A stretch of DNA of 64,000 nt from Gyromitra esculenta (Eukaryota; Ascomycota; Pezizomycetes; Pezizales; Discinaceae), in NCBI GenBank assembly GCA_038503075.1, contig JBCAML010000009.1, positions 1,054,001 through 1,118,000 on the forward strand, written 5' to 3'. Every line of letters begins with the position of its first letter. The first letter of the stretch is position 1. This document shows, one piece after another, positions 35,130-47,117 of the stretch. The position numbers and the translations under genes are program-made. The notes under the pieces are model-generated. The model did not search any database. It was not told the DNA's origin and saw nothing but the letters and a program-made list of their open reading frames with translations.

Positions 35130-38100
35130 ATGGAACCTTTCCCATATCCAAACACGTTGGAGGAGGTTGTCGACGTAAGGCTCTCTGTCTCTTTTGCTTT
35201 GTGTCAAGAATATTCTTTGATATTTCGGTCGCTGACATCGATTGGTATAGCTCGTTAAACGCCTCTACCAACCTGGTTCCCCCCAGGAGCTTTTAAAAAT
35301 TCAGGATACTCTCCAAGCCGTCCAACGTTCTCCAGATGGATGGAAACTGGCGGATTCTCTGCTTAGCATCAATGACGAGCTTCTTCAGTTCTTTGGTTCT
35401 CTTACATTTACAGTAAAGCTCAATTCTGATAGGTACTCAAAACAAGTCACAAAACATGCGCTCAGCGTCACAGGGGGTTTTCACTAATATCTCGGTGGAT
35501 AGCGAATCGGTTACAGAAGACGATATTCCTATCCTAAGAGACCGTCTCGTTAGTTGGCTGATCAATGTTGCCTCCACTACTTCATCGCAAATGGTCATCA
35601 AAAAACTATGCTCAACCTCTGTTGTTTTCTTCATGCGGTTTCCGGAAAGTTGGGAGAATTGTATTAGACATGTGATTTGTTCGCTTTGTCTTGGTCGTGT
35701 TATTCCAATTGAGGATCTCGCGAAACTTCCACCATCCGACATCCTACTGCGTAAGGTGGACAACAGAAGAAAGATTACGGCCTTATGGTTCTCAGCTATC
35801 TTGGTGGAAGAAGTTGGAAAAGTGGATGGGAAGAACATCAGGAAGTGAGTTTGTAAGCGCACCAAAAGTGCATAAACCCAGCTAATTTAGCTCGAAGCCT
35901 ACGATTCCACGACCGAATACACTCTAATGTTGACGAGGCAGTATTATTGATATGGGATGCTGTTGTGGGGAGCTACATTGATGGTATGAATGTATTTTTA
36001 AAGGTATCCTTCTTCATGCACTAACATTAAGGTAGCTGCTGGAAATAGGTCAAGTGAGTTTGACTCTCGACTTGTGAGGGAAGGTATAAAAACTTTTCAG
36101 GTATTTCGCTACCATTTTCTTGAAATATGTATTTTGGGCTAAATATGGTGTAGTCGTGGGTTTTCTATTCTCTCCGTGCTATACTCGACTCAACCCACAC
36201 CTTTCCAGAATTAAAGCGTCTCACCACGCCAATCCTCAATTGGATGGCTCATCCTGAGATGTTTGACGTAACATGCGAGGTAATCACAGATATTCTTACG
36301 CACTATTTTACATTCCTCACATCTGCGGATGAGTCCTGCCTAGCAGGTATCATCACATCTCCATGGGCCATTGAGCGCTATGAGCAGCTCACATCTGGTG
36401 ACGGAGATTTGGAAGATTCACTCCAATTTGGTCGTTTGGTAGTAGCATTTGCGGAGGCAACCGTACTCAAGATAGCACGTAACTGGGAAAGCCCACAGAG
36501 CCGAGCAATAATGAAAATGCTTCACGGAATGCTGCAAATTCCAGGATGGCCCATGGCTGATGAAGAGATTTCTGGGACGACTTTTGAATTCTGGAGCTGT
36601 TTCGCTGAATTCCTGTTGGACCCAGAAGGAATAGAGGATGAAAAACTCGGGGCTGTTTTAGTGGTCGGCAAGAAGGAGATTCTGCAGGCTATTGAGGAGT
36701 TCTGGAGAAAGATTCGAATACCTGGCGGACATCAGGCTCAAGCTTGGTTATCATGGACCAAAGACCAGAGGGACGGCTTCATGACCTTTCGGAAGGATGT
36801 AGGAGATCTAGTTGAAGTAGCGTATGGCGTACTGGGAGCACAGCTGTTTGGACGACTCGTCAATCAGGTTTTGGGTGCTTTATCTCTAGCAGACAAGGGT
36901 GGAAATATTGTCTGGGAGGATATAGAGGCGAGCCTATTTTGCCTCAATTCGTTGAGTGACTCATTGAGTGACGAGCCAGAAGAGGATGAATCTCTAGAGA
37001 CATTGTTTGGGGGTAAACTGTTTGTTATATTGGCAGATTTCGGAAATCATATACCAATCAAAGCAAGGCAAACTGCTGTCAATATGATCGGTGTGTTTTT
37101 GTCAATCCATTGTGATACCTCAAGCAAACAGAACTGACAATTGCTTCAAGGATCGTACTCTGCATTTTTCGAAAGACACTCAGATTTCCTGCCCACAGTG
37201 TTAAATTTCTTATTTATATCTATCTTGACACCGACCTTGGCACGAAATGCATCAAAGTCAATTGCGTCTTTATGCTCATCCTGTCGCACAACGCTTGTTG
37301 GCGAGCTTTCAACCTTTCTCTATCAATATGAGCTCTTTTCTGCTACTGCTACAGCAGACGATATTGCTAAAGAACGGGTACTTTGTGCTATTTCCTATGT
37401 CACCCAAGCTCTACCATCAGATGAAGAGAAACTTGAACCTGTCAAAAGACTCTTGGGATTTGTTGAGAAGGACGTTCAGGAATGCCTTTTACTGGTATCT
37501 CAGCAGCATGAAGACTCAAAAGAAGTGGCTCTATTAGCATTGCGATGCCTGTTATCCATTGGAAGAGGTCTGCAAGTACCGGAAGATATTCCGATCCTGC
37601 TCCTCGGCGAAGGACCTCAGCAGCTACTGTCGTTTTGGGAACAAGGTGAAGGTCTAGCAGTTCAAAGGAGACTTTTAGAAATCATTGAAACACTGGTTAT
37701 TAGTCTGCAGGAGGACGGCGAAGTTGTTGATGCAGCTTGTGCGGTATTCCGAACGGGATTCACGGAGACCACTCCAGGCCCCTTTGTCTTTGCGCCACAG
37801 CCAGTTACGAGATTTTTACTACAGAGAGCCAAAAACGGTGTTCGGACTGAGACGGTGCTATCAACTGCCTGCACCATGGTTAGCTCGCATTCAACTAATG
37901 GAAGTCACAACATATCCGCGGAGGTTTCACAGTTCTTAGAATTCATTATGACTCTAGTGGAAAGGGTACATGATCCGCAATCAGATCCGGAAGTGTCTCA
38001 GAGCGTCGTTGAGTTCTTGAACAGAATGTTACCGAGATATGTCGACATTCTTGTACATTATCAGCCTGGTGAAAGGGTACAGATGCTGTTCGGATTTGTA

Positions 38101-38727
38101 TTAAATGCACTATCTGTCAGAGAGCCGTTGGTTAAGAAGGCAGCCGCTTCTTTTTGGGCGACATTCGTTTCATTAACGGATCACCGCCCTGAAGTACAAT
38201 CTTCGGTAAACATTATAATAGCCATGTGTGGTACGGCTTTGGCGGAGAAACTTATTTGGGTACGATATCATCTTCCTTCTTACTAAATTTTACGTGGTAA
38301 ATCATGGAGGACTAACAAATGTTCCAAATAAAAGGGCGTCGGGGGTGGAGCTGCGAGGAGCGAGCTCGATAGTTTGGCAGAGCCTCTCAAAAAGTTTGTG
38401 GCTAGGCAAGTTAAGGCTAAGAGTTGGCTTTCAATTGCTCTGGCAAGAGAAGGGTTTCCGAGTCCTAACCTGACGGATAAGATGAAAACCCGGTTCCTCG
38501 ATACTGTCATTAGGTATGTACTTACCCCCTTTGTTTAGTATGGTCTTCATGCTTACGGAGTGGTGACAAATAGTATGAGAGGGAGGAGAACCACCAACCA
38601 GGTCGTCAAAGATTTCTGGCTGAGCGCACGAGGGAGTGAGTTTGATTGTAATGAATTACCTTTCGCTAACACCCGTGAGTTGTACTGTTGCTGACATGTT
38701 TACTATAAAAATTTAGATGCTTCTTAG
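35130..38727 (+). CDS. Importin-beta family karyopherin, importin-13/Kap122-like
   Basis: HEAT-repeat nuclear transport receptor that would bind cargo and Ran-GTP. Ten exons: 35130-35174, 35251-35432, 35503-35844, 35898-35983, 36036-36100, 36154-37090, 37151-38259, 38335-38513, 38574-38674 and 38717-38727 (1018 aa). All phases match. N-terminal sequence LVKRLYQPGSPQELLKIQDTLQ and GWKLADSLL fits an importin-beta N-terminal repeat. It is followed by FFGSLTFTVKL, RLVSWLINVAS, WSCFAEFLL and many helical repeats, ending KTRFLDTVISMRGRRTTNQVV. The importin-13/Kap122/TNPO3 group fits best; the exact paralogue is uncertain. The last intron (38675-38716) is optional: without it the protein reads on to a TGA at 38692-38694, with little change. 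Confidence 0.8.
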
Positions 38728-39312
38728 AACTAATTTCGGATATATTTTCTACTCGGCTATTGCGGTATTTTCCTTAGTCGATCTGGCGTGCGGAGGGCAA
38801 AGGGGATTAGGGTTTACGAATCAATTTCCGAGGGTATCTTTCTTCCTCTTTTTATATCTTCTACTTTGTCTAGCTGAACTCAATCTCAACTGTATTTTTC
38901 TCATATTTTGCCATTGCAAGGCTTTTGTAGATAAAAAAGAAGCTAAGTTTGGATGGCGCGGAATCGCTACTATGAAACTACATGCATTTGCGTTACATAT
39001 TATCAATACGCAATTAATAAAATAAATAAGAAAGGGCACGTTATTTTTACCATGTATACAACTAATAAACAATGACACCGACAGTAGTTTGGACAAAGAA
39101 TCGAAAAGGATGTGTAGAATGAAGTAATTAGCTTTTAGATATTTAAGATCCACATGTAGTCACGTCAAGTAAGTAGTAGAGTATCACCACGGTATTTGCC
39201 GATTCATGGGTATAGTGGTAATTTGTATGAGGGAAGGTACATGTAGTTTCCACTTGTATACAGAGATAAGGAGATAAAACAGAGTAACAACGTTAAATAG
39301 AATATTGGCAGT
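38728..39312. other. Intergenic region, AT-rich
   Basis: Lies between the karyopherin 3' end and the P450 relic. One TACATGTA at 39238. No gene recognised; the short open frames in both strands are T/A-rich noise. Confidence 0.5.
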
Positions 39313-41172
39313 TTATGACCTTTTAGAGAAGATGAGTTCTAGTGGAGGCGCACCAGCGTTAAAATAGTCTACGATGTTATTGAGGTAGTAGCCCACGTCA
39401 AAGCCCCGAACCGGTTTAATATTGTAGTTTCTAGCGATCCGTGAAACAGCTGAGCGAGGGGAAATCATGGCGAGGCCCTTTCCAAAACAGCCGTATGGGC
39501 CTACATGGTTCCGCGAGCTTTTGAACCTCTTTATTTAGATAATGGAATTTGGATACCTGATGAGAAAGGGATGTGTGCTTTCTTGTTCTTTATTAACTCG
39601 GGTTGAGAATACCAGCGTTCAGGTATGAATTCAAGACTTCGAGCGAAGCTTCTTTCATCTGAAACAGGAAAAAAGCATATTTTTAATACAGGTCCTAAGT
39701 GGCGCATCCTCTACGGAAATACTACCTCTACAGACATGAAACGTCGGAATCACCACTACTGTGCCACCAGGAATGTATTTAACCCAATTATAACACCCTC
39801 TGGAGGAGCAACATGCTGGACACCGCCAGGATGTAGTCTTAACACTTCGTTGATGACACCGTCCAAGTGTGAGCAACCTCCACTCTTTGTAGAATTGAAG
39901 CCTTCCTCAGAAGAATATAGCTGATCAACAGCATGTTGCAGTTTTTTGAGTTGCCTAGGAGAATTAGCAAGATACAAAAGTATGAGAGACAGAGCTGTTG
40001 AAGCTGTATCACTGCCTGCACCAAGGGCTACTCGAGCATCAGCCATAAGCCAATCGGCGCTCTGCGGTGTCCCGTCGTTGATATCGAGGATGTGTTGAAA
40101 AAGATCAGGCCGTGGATTTTTCATCTTCAAAATTCAAAATTCAAAATTCAGTACTATGCTCGTTCGAATGCACGTATCTGCCAATAACAAAACATACCCC
40201 TTTCCGCTGATCTACCATTTTCCTAGACTACTAAGTGGTGTTTTGCAACGATTTAAGTAGGCTTGGGAATGTCTTAAACAGACACATTAACCAAGTATAT
40301 GTGAAAGCAGGCCCACGGCTACAATCAAATTCTTAGTGGTGCTGGGTACCCAATTTGGTTCACCCACTTCCATCATATTCACAGATATCCTAAACGTCAT
40401 AAAGCTCATGATGTCGTAACTATAAAAATGAAGCCAACCAGTTATCTCTATTTCCTTGTCGAGGTGTTTCGGGAGCTGTAAAATCGGGAGTTGGTAAATG
40501 ACTCGATCACAGGGCGTAATGAGTTTAATGCTTTTCAGTTGAGGTTGGTGTTATAGACGGGAATATTGATTTGGGTTCAGTAAACATACCTTTAATGCTA
40601 AAGGCCCGTTCCCAGATACAACGCCGCTGGCTACATGTATGCTTCTGCTTGTCGCGAAATGTGTGAAGCGATAGTTCCAGCATATCATACCAAGGACCTT
40701 TTGTAAATTTGGAGGTGGTACCGTTGACGATAGGTACCGCTGCGCTGTCAAAAATAATAAGTTCACGCAGGCCTGGACGAAGAAACCACAAGTTGGTTAG
40801 ATACGCTCTTTTTAATCACATTTTGTTTTTTTCCTTTTCCTACTGACCTGCCCGCACAAAATCGCCATACTGTTCGCGTAGACGCCCTTGAACCTGGTAC
40901 CATTTAGAGCCGGATTCTAATGTCTTCGTAACTGCCCAGAATTTCGAGACCCGTGCGCCAATTGGGCCAGGAAAACTTCGTAAAGGATGCCAGAATGAAC
41001 GATAAACAGTGATACTTGTCAAGAGCGATACGACAAAAGTGCTTGAAACGACCAAAGATGACTTGTATGCCGAGAGCACGCCTGAATCTGAACTTTTCCA
41101 GAGCGCCACCAGCATATATTTATTGCCATCTTTAATCAACCAACGGCCAGGACCAGCCATCGGCTGGGACAC
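39313..41172 (-). pseudogene. Cytochrome P450 pseudogene
   Basis: Reading the minus strand gives, in order: a membrane-anchor-like N-terminus (LVVSSTFVVSLLTSITVY); the proline hinge HPLRSFPGPIGARVSKFW; REQYGDFVR; the I-helix ALGAGSDTASTALSL; ExxR as EVLRLHP; FIPERWY; and the heme-binding Cys loop PFSSGPYGCFGKGLA. Introns with good borders remain recognisable. The frame is broken at least three times (near 40483-40495, 40288-40300 and 39771-39790), and two adjacent stops lie at 40228-40233. With the expected introns removed these breaks persist, so it cannot make a normal 500-residue P450. The start is taken at 41172 (MSQPMAGPG). Residual motif quality suggests fairly recent inactivation. Sequencing error could explain one shift but hardly all. 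Confidence 0.85.
40126..40150. repeat. Short (TTCAAAA)n tandem repeat in a P450 intron
   Basis: Three to four copies of TTCAAAA lie at the 3' end of an intron of the P450 relic, next to the exon beginning MKNPRPD on the minus strand. Confidence 0.75.
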
Positions 41173-41300
41173 AAGTTTTGGTGGGAGAAATTCATTTAGG
41201 ACCGGTAGGACAACTGGTTTTTACCCAACCAGAAGCCTACGCAAGATTTCCCAGCCGGTGGCAGGTGCTAGCCGTTGGTTGATCAAGGATAGTATTTGCA
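41113..41300. repeat. Inverted repeat holding two copies of the P450 N-terminal code
   Basis: The minus strand at about 41172-41113 encodes SQPMAGPGRWLIKDG. The plus strand at about 41248-41295 encodes SQPVAGASRWLIKDS. Over about 45 bases the two arms are roughly 80% identical and lie in opposite orientation, separated by about 75 bases. Confidence 0.75.
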
Positions 41301-43063
41301 AGATTTGTGTTACTAGAAACTCCGGTAGTATATTTTGTTAGTTTTTGGTGATAGCATGATACAAGGGCTTTTTCTACATGTAGCTATGGGCTCGCTATAG
41401 TATTATATTGCTTGTGGGAGCGGTATCATACTAGTTAGCAAGCAAAATTTAATTACCCCAAAACCCCCCCCCAGTATTACGGGCAGCTAGACTGACGACC
41501 TCTTTTGTTTGGAGACGCACGAAAAAAAAGAAGAGGATCATGGGCATATAGAACAAGACGATAAATTAAGACAAATCATAAGGAGGAGAGGAATTACTGG
41601 AAAATCTGCCATATCCCTTTCAATAAATCTGTACTAATGGCATCAGACACTACATATAGTTCGCTAGAGTTGAGAATGGCAGACTTATTGGTACGCAGTG
41701 CGCAGCGGATGTAGTCTCAGAAGCAGAGTTTGAAAGACACCTCCAGATGATATGAGTTGGGGTTACACACCACTGTCAGACCCCGGAATTCATGGTTGCA
41801 GTTATTTCCAGCAACTAGGATATCTCTGCCTGAAAGGATGGTAAGGAGTGTCCGGTCGCGGGCCGCTGCCGAGAACTAGGCTGCCAAGTCCTTTTCCGGG
41901 TAACCGTCCAAGCACCACGCCAGGGTAGACGCGGCACATGCCCAATCAACGTCGCCTTTCCATGTTTGCTCGAAGTCAAAGCTCGGCTGAAGTTTCCGAA
42001 CAGGTGATCCAGGGTCACCAGGCTGGGAACACCTCATTGTGATCTGGCCTTCAAGAGGTTTGGTCAACCACAAGAATTGTGCCTTCTCTCTGGGATTGGA
42101 TACAGCAAGGTTTCAGCGATAGTATCCTCTTCTCTTATAATAGTCCTATCGGCTTATCTCTCTTGAGGATATCGACAACCCGATTCCACAAAAGCTTGTA
42201 TGCATTGAGCGAAGGCGCCGGTTTTCTCAACGGGATAACCCGCCCATCTTGGAAAAGGATGAAGAGAAATATGATGGCACATGTGCAATTTCGATGTCCT
42301 TGGCGTTTGTTTAGGGAGAAAGCCTGTCTAGTCGTGGAAAGGGTTGCAAGAGTTGCCAGTTTTAAACACTTATATTTATCTTCTAAAGATGCGATCCACG
42401 CAACTCGTAGCCTGGATGCACTACTGACTGGACAGTAGCTTACTAAGCTAGACTCAATCTCCTCAGATTTCACAAATCGACCCAGTTCTTGGAGTAGGAT
42501 GGCACCCCCAGCAGGGTGCCTTGGAACGATCAACTATGGATGCCTGAGGATTTAAAGCGATAAAAGAATCTCTGACCAAGAGGTGTGTCAACTAAGGCTA
42601 CCAGCAGAACCCCTGATCAAGCCGAGCCAATAGATTACTGCTGCCCTCAGGCTTGTTAAAGACGAATTCAACACTCAATAACAGCTCGCAGTGGGCTAGT
42701 GCCTAAATAAACAATTGCGGGAATTAGTTGAAGCTATGACTCAAATGAAGTGAGCAGAGTCGACATAAACGCATGGCAAATTCACAGAACGCCATTAATT
42801 TGCCGGAGCTTAGATGAGTTATGGGCGAAAAGAGCTGACAAAACCTATAATACGTAAGGGAAATGATCACCAAACCAATTTCTGAGGCTCTTTCGGCTCC
42901 TGTAGTTTATAATGTCACTCATACGGCAATATCATTCCAGTTGTACACCCCTGCATGCATGGCACTCAACTTTAATACATATTACTTCAGCCTCCCCGCT
43001 TTTCAGGCAAACAACCTTCAAAATCTACATCCCTAATTTAATAAATTTATCGTCTTAGAAATT
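41173..43063. other. Gene-poor region upstream of the P450 relic
   Basis: AT-rich from 41340 to 41760, with a C-run near 41462-41472 and TACATGTA at 41375. From 41815 to 42533 the sequence is moderately open on both strands (for instance 119 codons at 42079-42438 on + and 132 codons at 42135-42533 on -). I see no family motif, no convincing splice set and no start context, so I do not call a gene. It may be another eroded gene. The segment 42540-43063 is AT-rich promoter-like DNA of the exonuclease gene. Confidence 0.4.
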
Positions 43064-45104
43064 ATGGCTTACTGCGCTCTATGTGCACGTAATTTCGCCG
43101 ACGAAACCGCTTTAACTCAACACTTCAACTCTAACTCTCGTCATAAGCCTACGAAGCCTGACCGTCCAACACCCGTTCAGGTTTCGGATTCAGTTCCCTA
43201 TAACAGGCGGATTATTAAAAGTCCGAGGGAGTCAAAAGCTATCAAAATAGTAAATCCCCGAACGGGTGCGCAGGTTCGAATCGGCGGGTTCTCAAATTAC
43301 TGCATCGAGTGCCAAGTAGAGTTTCGCTCAGCGGATGCTTTCCTCCAACACTGTAATTCTTGGATCCATACGCCCAAATTCCACTGTAAAGATTGTGAAA
43401 ACCCCTTTCCCAGCCAAAAAAAGTTAGATGAGCATCTAGCTTCGGACCATATGCTTGCAATTTGTTGCTTCAACTGCAACAAACATTTCGGCAGCCAGCA
43501 AGCCTTAGAACGACACCAGCTATCTTGCATTCACAGCAGCATGCGCTACCTAATTCCGAAACCTTTAGAAAATCATATAGAAAATCAACATCCAGTCGCC
43601 CACAGCAAGTCCGAAGAGAAGCTTCCAGATTTGGCGGGTTTGACGATACATGAGAACTCTCCTCGTTTTGAGCAACATTCCGCCCTTGGTACATATGCCG
43701 AAAAATCCCCGAATAGATCGGCTTTAGACAAGCACGAGAAAGCTTCTCATCTGAAACAAGGATTTCCGTGCTATACATGCAAACCTTTATGTGGACGAAC
43801 CTTCGAAACTCAAAAGGCTCTAGACATACATCGTCAATTCATAATTGATAAGCTCAAGCTTAGCATGGTCCGCAATCTCAAAAACTCATGGTCAGTCGTA
43901 CCAGAGACTCCTGCTTCTATAGAAAAGCTACGACAAATGACGCACGACAAAAAACTGCTTGAGAAAAACCTATATGTTATGGATTTCCCCTCACATGACA
44001 GTATCAACAACCAGAGAAAATGCAAACACTGCCGCGGTTAGTACCATCATAAAAAGCAACGGGGTCAAGTAACAAGCTGATTATTTATTACTGGGCAGAA
44101 AAACTTGCTAAGCTGGAGAGCAAGGGCGAAACCATTTGTAGATATCACACTGTCAAAGGAAAGAGAATAGTAAGTTTTGTCATCTACCCTGAAGAACTCC
44201 CTTAGAAGGCTAACAAAGGCAGTGGAACCGAGCTACGAGAAAGACGGAGATCTATTTCAGCTGTTGCGGGAAACAGGAAAGATGTGTGGTCCGGGACGAA
44301 CATGTATTCGAAAGCTTTGAAGCCGTGGCTCAGACTATGGTATTTGAAAAGACTCCTCGACCTGACCCTCGCAAGCCGAGACGAACAGCAGTGGCTCTAG
44401 ACTGCGAAATGGGCACTTCTATGACGAATAGTCGCGAACTGATCCAACTAAGCGTGGTCGATTATTTTACTGGTGAAGTCTTAATCGACTCGATTGTCCG
44501 TCCGAAAGTTCAAATGTCTCACTACAATACTACGTACAGCGGGATTACACTTCAGATGATGAAACGTGCCGTGGCTGATGGAGAGTTCTTGGATTCGTTT
44601 GAGGGCGCAAGAACTGAGCTCTGGAAGTGGATCGACAGTGAAACAATACTCGTCGGCCACTCGATGAATCACGATACGGATCAGCTACACATGATACATC
44701 CCTTGATCGTGGACTCTTATATATGTGTACCAAAGCTCCAATCATCAGGGAACAGTCTGAAGAACTTGACAAAAGAACTTCTAGGGAAGGATGTTCAGGA
44801 GGGGCTAGAGGGCAAAAGAGGACATGATTGTGTGGAAGATGCGCTTGCAGCGAGGGAGGTGGTGATTTGGTGCAGTGAAAATAAGGAGGCTCTCAAAGCC
44901 CGAGCGGTCCAAGCAAAGGAGGAAGATGCGCTAAAGCGCAAGGAGATGGAGATTCGGCGTATAGAGAAAGAAAGCCTGCTTGTGAATAAAGCCGAAGAAC
45001 GGCTTGCACGACTTGCAGGATTAGACACAAGCGAGCACAAACAGTCAGAGAGTGAATCTAGGGTAACAAGCCCAACCCCGCCTGTGTTTGTTCACTTGGG
45101 TTGA
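43064..45104 (+). CDS. DEDDh RNA exonuclease (REX type) with N-terminal C2H2 fingers
   Basis: Predicted 3'-5' RNA exonuclease of the REX1/3/4 group. Exons are 43064-44036, 44099-44169 and 44223-45104 (641 aa). The N-terminal half has at least four C2H2-like fingers (CALCARNF, CIECQVEF, CKDCENPF, CCFNCNKHF) in an RNA-binding spacing with long His gaps. Next comes a Cys/His knuckle completed only by splicing (CKHC, CRYH, then FSCCGKQERC). The nuclease core has ALDCEMGT (catalytic Asp and Glu), LVGHSMNHDTDQLH (Asp) and the HDCVEDALAA motif (His, Asp). A charged coiled coil follows (EEDALKRKEMEIRRIEKES). A possible last intron (donor after 45062, acceptor TTTTAG at 45121) would replace the last 14 residues with another tail ending near 45202. 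The exact paralogue is uncertain. Confidence 0.85.
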
Positions 45105-47117
45105 CTCACACTGGATTTTAGGTAAAACCGGATTCCAGGAGACCGGCGACGTATACAGCTCTTCCCGCCAAAAATTCGCAAAACACTTGGGTATGGCAGT
45201 AGGAAGAACGGGTTAAAAGTTTTGACATTATTCTCTACTAGATTTGGTGTTTTTTACCTAGGTCTTTGCAACAGGTTTAACTTGCAATGATAAATAAATT
45301 ATTGTACCAACAGTCAGTGATATCGGCTATTTTTTAAACCCTCTAGGTCACCTTTAAGCTAAATGAAGAGGATCCGGTGGGGTGCGTAATTATTCCTAAT
45401 ATATCAGTTCACCCAATCCGAATATCTCACCTTTGAACACCGGTGAGGGCAGCGATTCCTTCCTAGGCATACGTAAGCAAGTAGGTAAGTAAATTTCATT
45501 TACGCATCCAACCCTTGGGTTATGCTAGGCATATGTAGCTCATATGCATTGATAGCATATTTTGCGCAATACCAGATGTTCTTTTATCCTGCAAGGTCTA
45601 GGGCTATATATAATACTCACTGAACCCAATTGAGCGTAATAGTATAAAGTAGGCAGTAGGGAGTAGCTTTATCGAATATATTGATATATCTTTTTTTTGA
45701 ATATAGTGGAATCTTTCAATCACGTCTCTTTTTTCTTTCTTAAGCAAAATAATATTCACTCTCTGGGTTTTATTCTAACATACTTATCCCACCTCTAAAA
45801 ATCGAGTTATAATCAATAACTGTAGGTATCGAGTGATATTTTGTGACTATTATTCGCCCAGCGTTATCGCTTATTTACCATCATTTATCTCTTCGTTAGG
45901 TGCATTCAACTCGCAGACCATAGTACTCTCCTAAATCAGCATCGTAATTAGTCGATCTTCGTTCCTTGAAAGGTAAACGAGAGATAAGGTAGTGAGATGA
46001 AACGGCGTGTTGATAAAAACATTAATAGAAATTAAAGGAACCAGGCTATATATGTCTTGATTAAGCCCTAGTGACGTGATAACGCTCTAGTTGCCAGTTG
46101 CGAACGGACGTCGATATTGTAACCCTCCTCTGGAGATACCTTGATCTCGTTGATCGGAGGTAATATATGTAGGTTAGCGGATAGAGCCCTCACCAAGAAG
46201 TTTTCGTTATATATGTATGTATGCTCACAATACCGATCATCTAAGCCCTTCGTATACCATGACGCCCTAGCTATCCCGAGCATAGAGTATAAACCCCCAA
46301 TTTAATGACACTTATGATGCAGTCTCAGTAATGGTAATAGCAATCGTACCAATTTATACTTCCAAAAGCGCAGTCAACGGTCAACTCTTCAGTACAACCT
46401 ACAAAGCCACATTACTATCGGCGAAGGGGCTGGGTTCCCCCACGTGCACAAGACTGTGGAAACACGGTAGACGTTTTATAGGAAATCTGGGCCTGGTGGA
46501 GTTTCCTATGTGCCTGCGAAGGAGTTCATCATGCGATCGAGAGACACCATAGATCAGTATATTATATACATACATCTGTAGGCGCCTCCCGCCGCAGGAA
46601 CGGGCTAATCCATAGCTCGTCAAAATGGAACCTCCACGCGGACAAACGAAAAAAAAGGATGGGTACCATAACCTGCGGGTTGAATGTACCTGTTGGATTA
46701 ATAAATAGATAATAACAAAAAGGGACGATTGCAAAATCTCTGAGCACGGGTATTCCACTTATTGCTTCTATATAACCCCACTTCTAGAGATCGATACTCA
46801 AGATTAACCACACCTTACACCTTCATTCATTGGATGAGCGAATACAATCCAATATAAGTAAATTGGTGGAACGACTATCAAACTTCAAACTCTTCCCAGC
46901 TATCCCAGTTACCCCGGTAGAGTAGCACCCACTTTCATTCTACCACTTTTTCTTCTTTCAGAATAGAGCAGTTCATATACTTATACACCTTGCCAAGGTG
47001 TAATGCAAATTTTTTTTTTTCTCACACCCATTTTTAGTAAATTACTAGCCTATGAAACAGGGAAAAAAAAAGTATACAAAGAAAAAGAAAACCTCCTCCC
47101 CAAGAACCCTCTTCCGT
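45105..47117. other. 2-kb AT-rich intergenic region
   Basis: No gene recognised on either strand. Many short direct and inverted AT-rich words (for example CATATGTAGCTCATATG near 45530-45546) occur. The end near 46999-47110 contains A and T runs typical of a 3' UTR for TIF6 on the minus strand. Confidence 0.5.
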
